Notes under the pieces: model-generated
The model's input: only the letters and a program-made list of their open reading frames with translations
Database searches by the model: none
What the model was told of the DNA's origin: nothing
DNA from: DASQPA01 sp963756455
GTDB lineage: Bacteria; Acidobacteriota; Thermoanaerobaculia; Multivoradales; UBA5704
NCBI GenBank assembly: GCA_963756455.1
Contig: CAVWNC010000004.1
Coordinates: forward strand, 1,364,001-1,428,000
Direction of reading: 5' to 3'
Length of the DNA: 64,000 nt
Translations under genes and position numbers: made by a program
Shown here: positions 44,301-50,630 of the stretch, in pieces
How positions within the stretch are numbered: the stretch's first letter is position 1
How the letters are laid out: each line of letters begins with the position of its first letter

Positions 44301-45181
44301 CCGGAGCGCTGCCCGAGCCCGCGGAGGGCCGCCGTCGTCGCGGCGGGCAGGTCCACCGCCACTCTCCCCCCCGCCGAGCTCGGCGCGGCCGGCCGCGGCC
44401 GGTCGGCGGGGAGGGCCAGGGGCGGGGGCGGAGCGGCGAGCTGCCGCCGCCAGTAGGCGAGCGAACCTTCGAGCGCCGCGCCCTGGAGCACCTGGCGCTG
44501 CCAGGCGGCGAAGTCCGCGTACTGGATGGGAAGCGCGGGGAGGGGCGACGGCCGGCCGCGGGAAAAGGCACTGTAGAGCGCCGACAGCTCGGCGACGAGC
44601 ACCCCGCTCGACCAGCCGTCCGAGGCGATGTGATGGACCGTGAAGGAGAGGGCGTGCTCCAGAGCGCCCAGGCGCATCAGCTGGACCCGGAGCACCGGGC
44701 CGCGCGCGAGGTCGAACGGCCGCGTGCCCTCGGCGGTCGCGAGCCGCCGGGCCTCCCTGTCGCGGTGACGGATGGGGAGGGCGGCGAGATCGATCCGGGG
44801 GAGCGGGACGGGGGCCGCGGGATGGACGACCTGGACCGGCCGGCCGCCGCGCTCCTCGTAGGTCGTGCGCAGCACCTCATGCCGGCGGACGATCTCCGCC
44901 AGGCTCTGTGCCAGGGCGTCGAGGTCGAGCCGGCCCGCGAGGCGGAGCGCCGTCGGCAGGTTGTAGGCGACGCTCCCCGGCTCCAGCCGGTCGATCAGCC
45001 ACAGCCGCTCCTGGGAGAAGGAGAGCGGGAAGGCGTTCGGTCCGCCGGGTCTTCCCGGTACTGCGCGCGGCAGCGCGAGGATCGGCGAACGGAGCGGGTC
45101 GATCCCCTCCTCGGCGAGGAGCAGCGCGAGAAGCCGCCGCTTCTTCTCGTCCAGGGTGGGAGGGGAGGTCAGGGTGCTCAA
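32339..45181 (-). CDS. Three-module NRPS with FkbM-interrupted A domain, internal sulfotransferase and terminal thioesterase
   Basis: The protein has 4280 residues. The start is TTG 45181 with AGGAGA 10 bases upstream. Domains (approximate residues): C1 50-480 (HHIASDGWS); A1 500-1440 interrupted by an FkbM-type methyltransferase at about 1020-1300; PCP1 1408-1425 (DLGGHSLL); C2 1480-1910 (HHIAADAWS); A2 1930-2400; PCP2 near 2500 (ELGGNSIA); sulfotransferase 2600-2880 (SPPRSGSTLL, LVRHPAAVVRSF); C3 2915-3340 (HHIVSDGWS); A3 3360-3860; PCP3 near 3925 (DLGGNSLQ); type I thioesterase 3990-4275 (GWSIGG). Specificity residues read by eye are DVWHISLVDK (A1, close to the Ser code), DFWSVGLVHK (A2, close to Thr) and DVGMVGGIAK (A3, unassigned). 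A C domain at the start suggests an acyl starter or another loading partner. No epimerase domain, MbtH or PPTase gene is seen nearby. Confidence 0.95.
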   Translation of the reverse strand: MSTLTSPPTLDEKKRRLLALLLAEEGIDPLRSPILALPRAVPGRPGGPNAFPLSFSQERLWLIDRLEPGSVAYNLPTALRLAGRLDLDALAQSLAEIVRRHEVLRTTYEERGGRPVQVVHPAAPVPLPRIDLAALPIRHRDREARRLATAEGTRPFDLARGPVLRVQLMRLGALEHALSFTVHHIASDGWSSGVLVAELSALYSAFSRGRPSPLPALPIQYADFAAWQRQVLQGAALEGSLAYWRRQLAAPPPPLALPADRPRPAAPSSAGGRVAVDLPAATTAALRGLGQRSGATLLMTVTAAYAALLVRLTGESDLTIGTPVAGRARREVEPLIGFFVNTLVLRADLAGDPTFAEILERVRQGMLAAFAHQDLPFDQLVQELQPERSLGETPFFQTMCALFTPGEGELALPGLTLHPQPIESASTLFDLTLSLADAGDEVGGGLEYRSDLFDRTTVTRFAGHLLNLLKAAVDDPCRRLSELPFLSAPEAQALREWNDTAAGYPPELCLHERIAAQVARTPEAVAVELEGESLSYGELAARAGEGAARLRALGVGPEGRVGIALERSPELIVALLAVLAAGAAYVPLDPSYPAERLRFMLADSGVGVVVTSVEAGAWLQTMPAISADIRVVFVGEKEKKVGPPRGAPLLTSPLTQPPPAQGGGTRPPRERAATGFRPYDPQSPDLLLGGTAAERRAVPDDLAYVLYTSGSTGTPKGAMNSHRAIVNRLLWMQERYGLRPEDHVLQKTPVSFDVSVWELFWPLLAGARLVFARPGGHQDPHDLARTIALHEITTVHFVPSMLQAFLAEPAVERCRSLVRVIASGEALPAPLAARFFDLLPTVELHNLYGPTEAAVDVTAWACAPGSRRLSVPIGRPIANTRIHLLDRALVPVPIGVTGELWIGGVQPARGYLGRPGLTAERFLPDLFPVSSGVSNASGARLYRTGDLARFRTGGEIEYLGRTDSQVKVRGVRIELGEIEAALRRHPGVAEAAVGLTGKGDLLAWLVPAAGPAGPLLRLLRLERQGLPAGATLLDLPDGTPVVQRNRGETEFLYGEIFTGRGYLRHGITIAPGNRVFDVGANIGLFTLFAGREAPGVTVYAFEPIPQVFAALAANAALHGIATRLFEHALGEAPGEAELTYYPHATLLSGRHADGEDREVVRSFLARDPAGLARISDADADEMLDLRLLGEPVVCRVRTLAEVIREEEVDRIDLLKVDAEKSELEVLSGLGEGDWGKVRQVVAEVHDRGGRLAQVVTLLREHGFVVTTEQDEALAGTSLWNVFARRPAPVVVAERSPVLAERSPRSPRSPILAEPGPIWTRGEDLLRDVRRVLALTLPEAMVPSFVLLDALPLTPSGKLDRRALSHTTLGGPERPAGAGGTGGYAAPRTPVEELVAAAWAEVLGVPRVGVTDNFFDLGGHSLLATQALARLRESLAIELPLRELFAAPTVAGFAAAVLRARAAGETLGGAPPLSRSRRTAAPRLSFAQERLWFVDRMAPGNVAYNVPAAVRLRGRLDPAALAATLREIVRRHETLRTSFETTPAGPVQAIAAHLALPLPLADLSRLPRAVREAEALRVAGAAAVRRFDLSRGPLLRTVLLRLGRDEHALLLTLHHIAADAWSLGVLLAEVAALYPAALARRPSPLPELPVQYADYAEWQRSWLSGAVLDAQVIWWRERLAGFPDRLDLPADRPRPAVPSFRGGSLSRSLPADLAARLRVLSQKSGTTLFMTLLAAFAATLARFAGQPALLVGSTIAHRTRRELEGLIGFFINTLALPVDLRAEPSFQTALGQARETALAAYAHQDLPFERLVEAIVPRRDPSRPPLVQVVLQMQNAPLPDLALPGLAWEPFASGAETAKFDLVVNCMAGIGGEEGISGEWLYSADLFDGPTIGRLAAAFETLLGAAVADPGRAVSDLPLLGPGEIQQLVIEWNAGGRPAETPCPTLHAAFFARAVAAPDAVAVVHAGELLSYGALAVGARRLARRLQELGIGPESRVGICLERSLDLVSAVVGVLAAGGAYVPLDPAYPRERLAYLLADSGVAALVTAERFLSVLPEASESARLVLLDRTEILGERAGMASEAGPDHLAYVIYTSGSTGQPKGVAVTHGNVSRLFAATEPDFGFGPGDTWTLFHSYAFDFSVWEIWGALLHGGRLVVVPPEVSRSPVDFVRLLGREGVTILSQTPSAFRQLLWAEEAAGAAADLSGLRRVVFGGEALDVPGLAPWIFRHGDERPALVNLYGITETTVHVTSRRIRRADLTADRSPIGFPLPHLTLHLLDSGLRPVPVGVPGEIFVGGAGVARGYLGRPERTAERFVPDPWGALSGPPGARLYRSGDLARRRADGQLDYLGRTDDQVKIRGFRIEPGEVQAAVAALPTVREAVVLARPGSAVGEETRLIAYVVPQVTAEGDLTLAALRGALAERLPEHLLPSALVLLPALPLTAHGKIDRRKLLEIETAAGTPAVEAVSEEPRTPLERALAGLFRAVLQVERVGRNDNFFELGGNSIAGAVLIDHLQQELGEVVQVVVIFDAPTVSTLAAYLTREHRSAVVRLWGPESPESPASAPGAAPAPSAPATPRVDVARAAELRRLVHPLSPLSPDLAAEPRNPPALFLLSPPRSGSTLLRVLLGGHPALFAPPELELLSFNTLAERQAAFSGRDRFWLEGAVRAVMAARGTGAEAAEDFLADAVRKGWSTRRLYREIQGTIVGRLLVDKTPSYALDPRILERAEEAFDGARYLHLVRHPAAVVRSFEEAKLDQLFFRHPHPFARRELAELIWLVSQENILAFLAGIPEERRHTVHFEDLVRSPEEVLAGICRFLGVPWDPALLRPYEDGAARMTDGIHPESRMLGDVKFHQHSGIDPRTAERFREETGVSALGTLGDVTWSLAAKLGYERPGANPNDMGEIPARAWAPGEPIPLSFAQERLWFLDRLEPGSAAYNVPAAVRLTGRLDTAALAASFAGIARRHAVLRTTFQTLDGVPVQAISAAAGLPLPAVDLAALPGTRREAAARRLAEEEGMRPFDLVRGPLVRAALLRLAAEEHVALFTLHHIVSDGWSMGVLIRELAALYPAHLPGGASAPALPPLPIQYADFAVWQRRRLAGPLFDEQAAYWRRSLAGVPALDLPTDRPRGRLPEPRGAVATALFPRALNEGVARLARRQEATPFMVLLAVWSALLARWTGQLDIPVGFPVANRTRREVEGLIGFFVNTLVVRADLSGDPGFETLLQRLRATVLGAFAHQELPFEKVVELLQPERDRGRNPLFEVLFSLQNAHSEAIELPGLLLAGVPVAEVTAKLDLSLAFQELPEGLAAAVEYRAALFFPTTLVRLLAHLEALLTGALAEPGRSLADIPLVSAAERHQLLLGFDDGAAAEAPADGLPGLLALRAAERPDGIAVRGADHTLSWAGLARRVRRLARRLAGEGVGPEVRVGVCLERSPAWLQVFLATLDAAGVYVPLDPALPPERLAFLIADAGIELLVTSEATAAVVGRIGRGLPRTLRLEDLEPAPAAPTLPDVSMADPDHLAYVIYTSGSTGRPKGVAVTRRGLVGNEMAEARGYGLSPADHLLQFAAVGFDVSIGEVGNALAAGATLHFAAGEALRPGEPLEALLREREITVLMIPPSVLGVLAPERLPALANLVVGGEACPLPLAERWGRAVRFHNGYGPTETTIAATVGRHLPGEPRLTLGRSLAGTRVLLLDERLSPVPLGVTGEIYIGGPGVARGYLGRPDLTAEAFLPHPFGVAGERLYRTRDLARRGPDGRLEFLGRSDGQVKVRGVRIELGEIEAILLTHPAVREAAVVVRTSARADADGDLAGGRLIAWIATDPDRPDRGPTPEELRRHLALTLPEAYLPAAFGFLAALPRTATGKVDRAALALLPPTTPAANRGAGVGNAARVLPKEGLERAVAAVWEEVLDLPQVGAEERFFDLGGNSLQAALLTNRLEERLGVAVPLADLFDAPTVAALAARIAARGGLWQVVARGTASERHLAAYVALPAEEAGEDSLGEPTWRLAESLGDSLPATSSGFSPLVRLRSEGAGRPLFCVHPVGGNVLCYAELARRLDRPVYGLQSVGLGGGEPQESVEAMAATYAAAVTATQPEGPLALAGWSIGGVIAWELARQLARAGRQVETVLLLDTLAPGAHPGPAHEEILEVPGTPEISEADLLAAIAADLGGIAGRKIDVEGPQTRRLLRVYRANVEAVKRYRPEPDPSGLPASGRVALLRAAERPEGRVVDPDLGWEALAPGLLVRELTGDHYSLLRAPQVESLAAAIEALLSAGTLRG
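36540..37385 (-). other. PAPS-dependent sulfotransferase domain embedded between NRPS modules 2 and 3
   Basis: The 5'-phosphosulfate loop is LSPPRSGSTLLRVLLGGHPA and the 3'-phosphate site is YLHLVRHPAAVVRSF. VHFEDLVRSPEEVLAGICRFLG and FHQHSGID complete a Sulfotransfer_3-type fold. The domain follows PCP2 of the Thr module after a Pro/Ala-rich linker. It may sulfate a hydroxyl of the tethered chain (Thr, or another). In CurM-type enzymes an ST next to a TE leads to decarboxylative alkene formation, but here ST and TE are separated by a whole module. Confidence 0.85.
41290..42130 (-). other. FkbM-family methyltransferase inserted in the first adenylation domain
   Basis: The insertion lies between the A8 region (VRIELGEIEAALRRHPGVAE) and the A10 region (LTPSGKLDRRAL). 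Motifs: FDVGANIGLFTLFAGREAPG (SAM-binding), VYAFEPIPQVFAALAANA, IDLLKVDAEKSELEVLSGL and the closing GTSLWNVFARRP. FkbM-type domains usually methylate hydroxyl groups; placed in a Ser-activating A domain, Ser O-methylation is the natural prediction. Confidence 0.85.
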
Positions 45182-45471
45182 GCGGGAACGTCTCCTGCGG
45201 TCGGCGCGGGCGGACCGCCGCCCTCTACACCTCAGTGCGCCAGCCGGCGAGGGCCGCGCTTCGCTTAGGAGGGATAAGCCTCCGCGAGGGTGGAGTTGTT
45301 CCCCGAGCGAGCTACCTTAGGATCTCGGCGCCAGGAGCCTGCGCGGTAGGAGAGTTTGTACCCGGTTCCACCCCCCCCGGTACGACCTTTTCCTGCCGCG
45401 CAGTCTCCTAGCGCTCCCGCCGCCCCCATCCTCAACCATACTCCCTGGAAGAGGGGTCTTTTGATGAAAGG

Positions 45472-48400
45472 ATGCCCGACGTGCCGCCGAGACCTGATCC
45501 TCTGCGCTCCGCCGCTCCGCCGGTCGTGCTGTTCGCCTTCGCCAATAGCCGCCTGGACCTGCGGTTCCTCCCTGAGGAGCAGCGCCGGGTCCGCGCGGCG
45601 ATGACCGTTGCGGAACAGTCGGGCCTCTGCGAGATCGTCGAACGCGCCAACGCCACGGCCGCCGAGGTGCTCGATGTGTTCCAGGACGCGCGGTACCGTG
45701 ACCGGGTCGCTCTCTTTCACTTCAGCGGCCACGCCGGAAGCGGCGAGCTTTTGTTCGAGTCCCAGGAGGCGGGAGTGCCTCGGCTCGCGCACGCCCAGGG
45801 CCTCGCCCGGTTTCTGGGCGAGCAGCGGGGACTTGCGCTGATCTTCTTGAACGGCTGCTCCACCCAGGGGCAAGTCCAGGCTCTCCTCGATGCCGGAGTC
45901 CCGGCGGTGATCGCCACTTCCGAGGCCATCTTGGACTCGGTGGCGGCCGAGCTCTCCGCCCGCTTCTACCAGGCTCTCGCCTCCGGCGATCCACTGGGCT
46001 CCGCGTTCGCGGAAGCGACGGCGGCGGTAGAGGCCCAGGCCGGCGATCTGCCCGAGGGGACCTATGCCACGCTCCGTCCGGGTCCTCTCCTCCTCGCCCG
46101 GGGAAAGTGGCCCTGGGAGCTTCATGTCGCGCCCGGAGCCGAGGAGGAAGTCAGGCGCTGGAGCCTGCCGCGGGCGGCCCGGGACCCCCTCTTCGGGCTC
46201 CCCCCGCTGCCGGCGATGGACCTGCCGCTTTCGCCGTTCAAGCACCTCTCCCCGTTCACTCGCGAGGACGCTCCGGTCTTCTTCGGGCGGGGCCGCGACA
46301 TCCGCGCGCTCTACGAGGAGGTGACCCGGCCGGATGGAGCCCCGATCGTCCTCCTCTTCGGAGCCTCCGGAGCGGGCAAGTCGTCGCTCCTCGCCGCCGG
46401 CCTGCTGCCACGATTGGTGGCCTCCCACGAGGTGCTCTACCTGCGCCGCGAACAAACATTGGGCCTTGCCGGTAGCCTGGCTCGCGCGCTTGGCGACGAG
46501 GATGGGAGCGCCGCCTGGCACCGGAAAGAGACCCCGGGTCGGCCCCTCGTCGTCATCCTGGACCAGGCCGAGGAGGCCTGGACGCGCCCCCTCGCCCCCG
46601 GCAGAGAGGTCCAAGACTTTGCCGCCGCGCTGCGGACGCTCTTCGCCAGCCGCGAAAGCCGCCCCCGGGGGCGGCTCGTCCTCGGCTTCCGCAAGGAATG
46701 GCTGGCCGAGGTGCGGCAGCTCCTCGACGACGAGAAGCTCCCGCGAGCGCTGGTCGAGATCCTCCACCTCGACCGCGACGGCATCGAGGAGGCCGTCCGC
46801 GGCCCGGCGTCCAGCGAGCGCCTGCGGCGGCAGTACGGCCTGGAGGTAGCCGCCGAGCTGCCGGCCCGGATCGCCGGCGACCTGCTCGAGCAGGGCACCG
46901 GGACCATCGCCCCGATCCTGCAGATCCTCCTGGCCCAGATGTGGACCGAGGCCGGAACTCGCAGGATCGCCTCCCCCCGCTTCACCCTCGATCTCTACGA
47001 GAGCCTGAAGCGCCGCGGCCTCCTGCTCGACGACTTTCTCGACGAGCAGCTCCGCGCGCTCCGCGAGGAGCGGCCCGAGGCGGTGAGCTCCGGCCTGGTC
47101 CTCGATCTCCTTTTCTTCCACACCACGGACCTGGGCACTGCCGAGAGCCGTGCGGACGTCGAGGTGGCGGAGCGCTACGGGCAGCGACCGGAGATCCCGG
47201 AGCTTCTCGGGCAGTGCAAGGACCGCTACCTCCTCGCCGAGGGTGGCCAGGAAGGGGAGGCGAAGGAATCCCCTCCCTCCACCACCCGCCTGGCCCACGA
47301 CACGCTCGCCCCGCTCGTGCGCCGGCGTTTCGAATCCTCGGACCTGCCGGGCCAGCGGGCGCAGCGCATCCTGTTGCGGGCCGAGGAATGGAGGGAGGGT
47401 CGGATCGGTGAAGTTTTGGGCGAGCTCGACCTGGCGCGCGTCGAGGAGGGCAGGGACGGGATGCGAGTGCGCACAGAGGATGAGGCGCGGCTCGTCGCCA
47501 CAAGCCGCCTCCAGGTGGAGCGCCGGAGACACCAGCGCCGGCTCCTCCAGCTCACGGCGGTCGCGGCGGTCGCGGTCATTCTCGGAGCGGCGCTGTTGTT
47601 TCTGTGGCAACGGCAACAGGCACACACAGCGGAGGAGCGGGCGAGAGACCGAGAGTACGTGGCCATCGGCAACAACCTGGAGGTGGACGATCCAACCGAG
47701 GTCTCGCTGGTGGCGCTGGAAGTCCGGCAGCCCGATTCCACCCCGACCGCAGATGCCTTGCTCTACAAGACTTTGGCGGACTCGACGGAGATCGCCACTC
47801 TGACGGGGCACACGGCTGCGGTCTTGGCCGCCTCCTTCAGCCCAGACGGCACCCGGGTGCTGACCGCGTCCTCGGACAAGACGGCGCGCATCTGGAACGC
47901 CACAACCGGCCAACCCATCGCCACACTGACCGGGCATACGGATGTGGTCTGGGCCGCCTCCTTCAGCCCGGACGGCACCCGAGTGGTGACCGCGTCATGG
48001 GACAAGACGGCGCGCATCTGGAACGCCGCAACCGGCCAGCCCATCGCCACACTGACCAGGCACACGGATGCCGTCTTGGCCGCCTCCTTCAGCCCGGACG
48101 GCATCCGGGTGGTGACCGCGGCCAGGGACGAGACGGCGCGGATCTGGAATGCCGCAACCGGTAAACTCATCGCCACCCTGATCGGGCACACGTCGGCTGG
48201 GGTCTTGGCCGCCTCCTTCAGCCCGGACGATACCCGAGTGGTGACCGCGTCCTGGGACCAGCCGGCACGGATCTGGAACGCCGCAACCGGTAAACTCATC
48301 GCCACCCTGACCGGGCACACGGATGCGGTCTTGGCCGCCTCCTTCAGCCCGGACGGCACCCGGGTGGTGACCGCGTCCTCGGACAAGACTGCGCGGATCT

Positions 48401-48768
48401 GGAATGCCGCAACCGGCCAACCCATCACCACGCTGACCGGGCACACGGATGGGGTCGAGGCGGCCTCCTTCAGCTCGGACGGCACCCGGGTGGTGACCGC
48501 GTCCTTGGACGAGACGGCCCGGATCTGGAACGTCGCAACAGAGTACCTGCAAGGTGCGATCCGGGCACGAACCCGTCTCTGCCTTCCCGCACCATTTCGC
48601 CATGACACTCTGGGCGAGGGTCAGCGAGAGGCCGAACGTCAGGAGAAAGCTTGTCGGACCTGCGTGCCGAAGTTCTTCGCCCGGGTGCAGGGTGTCCCCG
48701 TCGCGAATCCGCAGCCCTACATCATGGCGTGGCGGGCGTATCGGGGATGCTTGGAAGACTCTCGGTAA
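45472..48768 (+). CDS. CHAT-STAND NTPase-TM-WD40 protein (possible conflict or signalling system)
   Basis: The protein has 1098 residues. An N-terminal CHAT caspase-like domain (about 15-220) has His in LFHFSGHAGSG (about 86) and Cys in LIFLNGCSTQG (about 128). An nSTAND1-type NTPase (about 260-650) has PFTREDAPVFFGRGRDI, Walker A LFGASGAGKSS (about 298) and Walker B LVVILDQAEEAW. A TM helix (about 692-713; LTAVAAVAVILGAALLFLW) is followed by six WD40 repeats of 42 residues (about 774-1026), then a Cys-containing tail. CHAT effectors joined to STAND switches act in bacterial programmed-death or defence-like systems; here the propeller would be the sensor. It is divergent from the NRPS gene. 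The start codon is uncertain because the ribosome site is weak. Confidence 0.85.
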   Translation: MPDVPPRPDPLRSAAPPVVLFAFANSRLDLRFLPEEQRRVRAAMTVAEQSGLCEIVERANATAAEVLDVFQDARYRDRVALFHFSGHAGSGELLFESQEAGVPRLAHAQGLARFLGEQRGLALIFLNGCSTQGQVQALLDAGVPAVIATSEAILDSVAAELSARFYQALASGDPLGSAFAEATAAVEAQAGDLPEGTYATLRPGPLLLARGKWPWELHVAPGAEEEVRRWSLPRAARDPLFGLPPLPAMDLPLSPFKHLSPFTREDAPVFFGRGRDIRALYEEVTRPDGAPIVLLFGASGAGKSSLLAAGLLPRLVASHEVLYLRREQTLGLAGSLARALGDEDGSAAWHRKETPGRPLVVILDQAEEAWTRPLAPGREVQDFAAALRTLFASRESRPRGRLVLGFRKEWLAEVRQLLDDEKLPRALVEILHLDRDGIEEAVRGPASSERLRRQYGLEVAAELPARIAGDLLEQGTGTIAPILQILLAQMWTEAGTRRIASPRFTLDLYESLKRRGLLLDDFLDEQLRALREERPEAVSSGLVLDLLFFHTTDLGTAESRADVEVAERYGQRPEIPELLGQCKDRYLLAEGGQEGEAKESPPSTTRLAHDTLAPLVRRRFESSDLPGQRAQRILLRAEEWREGRIGEVLGELDLARVEEGRDGMRVRTEDEARLVATSRLQVERRRHQRRLLQLTAVAAVAVILGAALLFLWQRQQAHTAEERARDREYVAIGNNLEVDDPTEVSLVALEVRQPDSTPTADALLYKTLADSTEIATLTGHTAAVLAASFSPDGTRVLTASSDKTARIWNATTGQPIATLTGHTDVVWAASFSPDGTRVVTASWDKTARIWNAATGQPIATLTRHTDAVLAASFSPDGIRVVTAARDETARIWNAATGKLIATLIGHTSAGVLAASFSPDDTRVVTASWDQPARIWNAATGKLIATLTGHTDAVLAASFSPDGTRVVTASSDKTARIWNAATGQPITTLTGHTDGVEAASFSSDGTRVVTASLDETARIWNVATEYLQGAIRARTRLCLPAPFRHDTLGEGQREAERQEKACRTCVPKFFARVQGVPVANPQPYIMAWRAYRGCLEDSR
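47793..48551 (+). repeat. Six near-identical 126-bp repeats coding WD40 blades
   Basis: Each 126-bp unit encodes IATLTGHTDAVLAASFSPDG followed by TRVVTAS.DKTARIWNAATG with only a few changes. Unit 4 has one extra codon. The repeats are so alike at the DNA level that recent expansion or gene conversion is likely, and unit number may vary between strains or be misassembled. Confidence 0.85.
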
Positions 48769-48812
48769 CGGTCTCGCCCGGACGCTTTCGAGAATCGATA
48801 CTTGGGAGCTGC

Positions 48813-50153
48813 CTACTTGCCGGCCTTGAATTCGGTCGTCGTCGAGTAGCGCACCGGCACCGGTGCGCTGTGGTAGAGCGCCGGTTTGAAGCGCCAGTCG
48901 CAGAGGGCGTCTAAAGCGCTCGCCTCCAGGCTCGGCAGGAGGTTCTGGGTGAGGAGGAGGGGATTGCGCGGCGTTCCGGACGTCGTGATGACGGCATCGA
49001 CCAGGACCGCCCCCACGGCCTTGTAGGAGCGCGCGGCTTCGGGGTAGCGGGGCCGGCGCATCTCGAGGATCTGGGGTTTTTCGACCGATTCCGGCGGAGT
49101 GCCCGGCGACGCTACGCTCTTGATCGCCCCGAGGAATTCCCCCCAGGGATGCTCGGCGAGGAGCTTCCCGGCGGCGCCATAGGCCGAAAGGTCGACGCCA
49201 TAGAGGCCCGGCTCCAGGGTCTGGGCCGCCTGCCAGCGGCAGATCGCCCCGTCCGTCTGCCCTTGGCCGGCCTGCGCCAAGGCTTTGAGGGCGAAGGCGA
49301 CCCCCAGGTACGGCTGGGAGGGCGCTTTGCCCTCGAGCGTCGCCCCCAGGAGCTTCTCCGCCTGTTTGTCGGCCTCCGGGAAGCGGCCGGCGCGGAGCGT
49401 CGCCTCGGGTTCCGCCAGCGGGCCGCTCTTGAAATCCGCGACGATCTCCGCCAGGGGCCGGTGCTTCGACGGGATCTTGAGCTCGTAGAAGGCCGCGACG
49501 GGCGCCTCTCCGGCGCGGGCCGGCTCGAAACGCGCCTCCCGCAGGGTCTGCAGCACGAGGTAGCTCAGCAACTCCGAGGAGCTCTGGGCGACGACCGGCT
49601 GCTCGGCCCGGCCCTGGGCATCGATCAGGATCTGGAGCTGGATGCCCTGCGGGATCATCCCCCGATGGGCGGGGAGCTTGACCTCCTGGGCCTCCACGAG
49701 ACGCGGGGGAGAGAAGGCTCCGCCGCCGTCCCCCGTCCGCCGCACCGTGAGGCCCGACGGCACCTCGCCCCAGTGGCGGAGGGGATGGCTCGCCAACCGC
49801 TCGCCGGGAGCGCCGAACGGCTTCGGATCGAAGTCCACATGGAGGTTTTGGGCCACCGCCCAGTGCCAGAGAGCGTCCTCCGTGCGGCCCTGTCCCGCCT
49901 CCGCCACGGCGAGCCGCGCGACGGCGTCGAACGTGCCGGAGGAACTCGCGTCGAGCGCCGCGGAGAGGAGCGAGCGGGACTCCACCTCGGCCGCCGCCCA
50001 CTCTCCCCGCTCAAGCTCGCCGTCGATCTTCTTCAGGCTCTCCTCCGACCCCAGGCCCGTCTTCACCAGGGCCGGCTTTCGGTCCTGGGCAAGGTCGGCT
50101 GCCGGGGCGGCAAGGAGAGCGAGAAGGCAGAGAACGGGCAGGGTCGACGGCAT
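48813..50153 (-). CDS. Periplasmic protein with two TonB C-terminal-like domains
   Basis: The 446-residue protein has a signal peptide (LPVLCLLALLAAPAADLAQ). Helical TPR-like stretches (about 35-110 and 245-320) alternate with two TonB-C-like beta domains. The first is at about 150-230 (IPQGIQLQILIDAQGRAEQPVV, ARFEPARAGEAPV). The second, at about 355-440, is more typical (RPRYPEAARSYKAVGAVLVD, LDALCDWRFKPALYHSAPVPVRY). No TonB N-terminal TM motif is present, so it is more likely an envelope protein than an energy transducer. It follows the 64-bp repeat array on the same strand. Confidence 0.75.
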   Translation of the reverse strand: MPSTLPVLCLLALLAAPAADLAQDRKPALVKTGLGSEESLKKIDGELERGEWAAAEVESRSLLSAALDASSSGTFDAVARLAVAEAGQGRTEDALWHWAVAQNLHVDFDPKPFGAPGERLASHPLRHWGEVPSGLTVRRTGDGGGAFSPPRLVEAQEVKLPAHRGMIPQGIQLQILIDAQGRAEQPVVAQSSSELLSYLVLQTLREARFEPARAGEAPVAAFYELKIPSKHRPLAEIVADFKSGPLAEPEATLRAGRFPEADKQAEKLLGATLEGKAPSQPYLGVAFALKALAQAGQGQTDGAICRWQAAQTLEPGLYGVDLSAYGAAGKLLAEHPWGEFLGAIKSVASPGTPPESVEKPQILEMRRPRYPEAARSYKAVGAVLVDAVITTSGTPRNPLLLTQNLLPSLEASALDALCDWRFKPALYHSAPVPVRYSTTTEFKAGK

Positions 50154-50244
50154 GGCGGGGACTCCTTTCGTAAGTCCTCGAGTCTATCCCGCCCCAGCGC
50201 CGTCCGAGTCTCATGCGACCCCCGAGTCCTCCGGCAACGTTGGG

Positions 50245-50620
50245 GGTTCTGAGCTGGAACCACCAAGAGCCAGCACAGAAGTCGGGTATCTCGGGAACGG
50301 ATCTACATGGTTCTGAGCTGGAACCACCTAGATCCAGCGCAGAAGTCGGGTATCTCTGGAACGGATCTACATGGTTCTGGACTGGAACCACCTAGATCCA
50401 GCACAGGAGTCGGGTATCTCGGGGATGGATCTACATGGTTCCAAACTGAAACCACCCAGATCCAGCGTAGAGGTCGGGTGCTTTTTGCGGGGATCTACGA
50501 GGTTCTGCGGTGGAACTACCTAGATCCGCGCTGAGAGCTGGGTATCTTGGCAACGGATCTATATGGTTCTGAACTGGAACCAGGTAGATCCAACCTGGAA
50601 GTTGGGTCTCTCTGGGCCGG
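50245..50620. repeat. 64-bp tandem repeat array, five full units and a partial sixth
   Basis: Units start at 50245, 50309, 50373, 50437, 50501 and 50565, always exactly 64 bases apart, the sixth ending near 50620. Each unit carries two inverted repeats: GGTTC-N6-GAACC at its start and TAGATCC-N26-GGATCTA across its remainder. Units 4 and 5 are the most diverged but keep length and most of the palindromes. Because 64 is not a multiple of 3 the array cannot be a coding repeat. It is more AT-rich than its flanks and sits between the 3' end of the FAD-oxidase gene and the start of the TonB-C gene (both minus strand). Confidence 0.9.
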
Positions 50621-50630
50621 CCGACACTAT

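Noticed and set aside
45265..47937. Large minus-strand frame opposite the CHAT-STAND gene
   Set aside because: The plus-strand frame has CHAT, Walker and WD40 motifs; the opposite frame is an antisense shadow.
50213..50534. Short ORFs running through the 64-bp array
   Set aside because: The period is not a multiple of 3, so each unit is read in a different frame; no ribosome site is visible.
50245..50620. CRISPR-like interpretation of the 64-bp array
   Set aside because: Units abut each other without spacers, all 64 bases repeat, and no cas genes are present.
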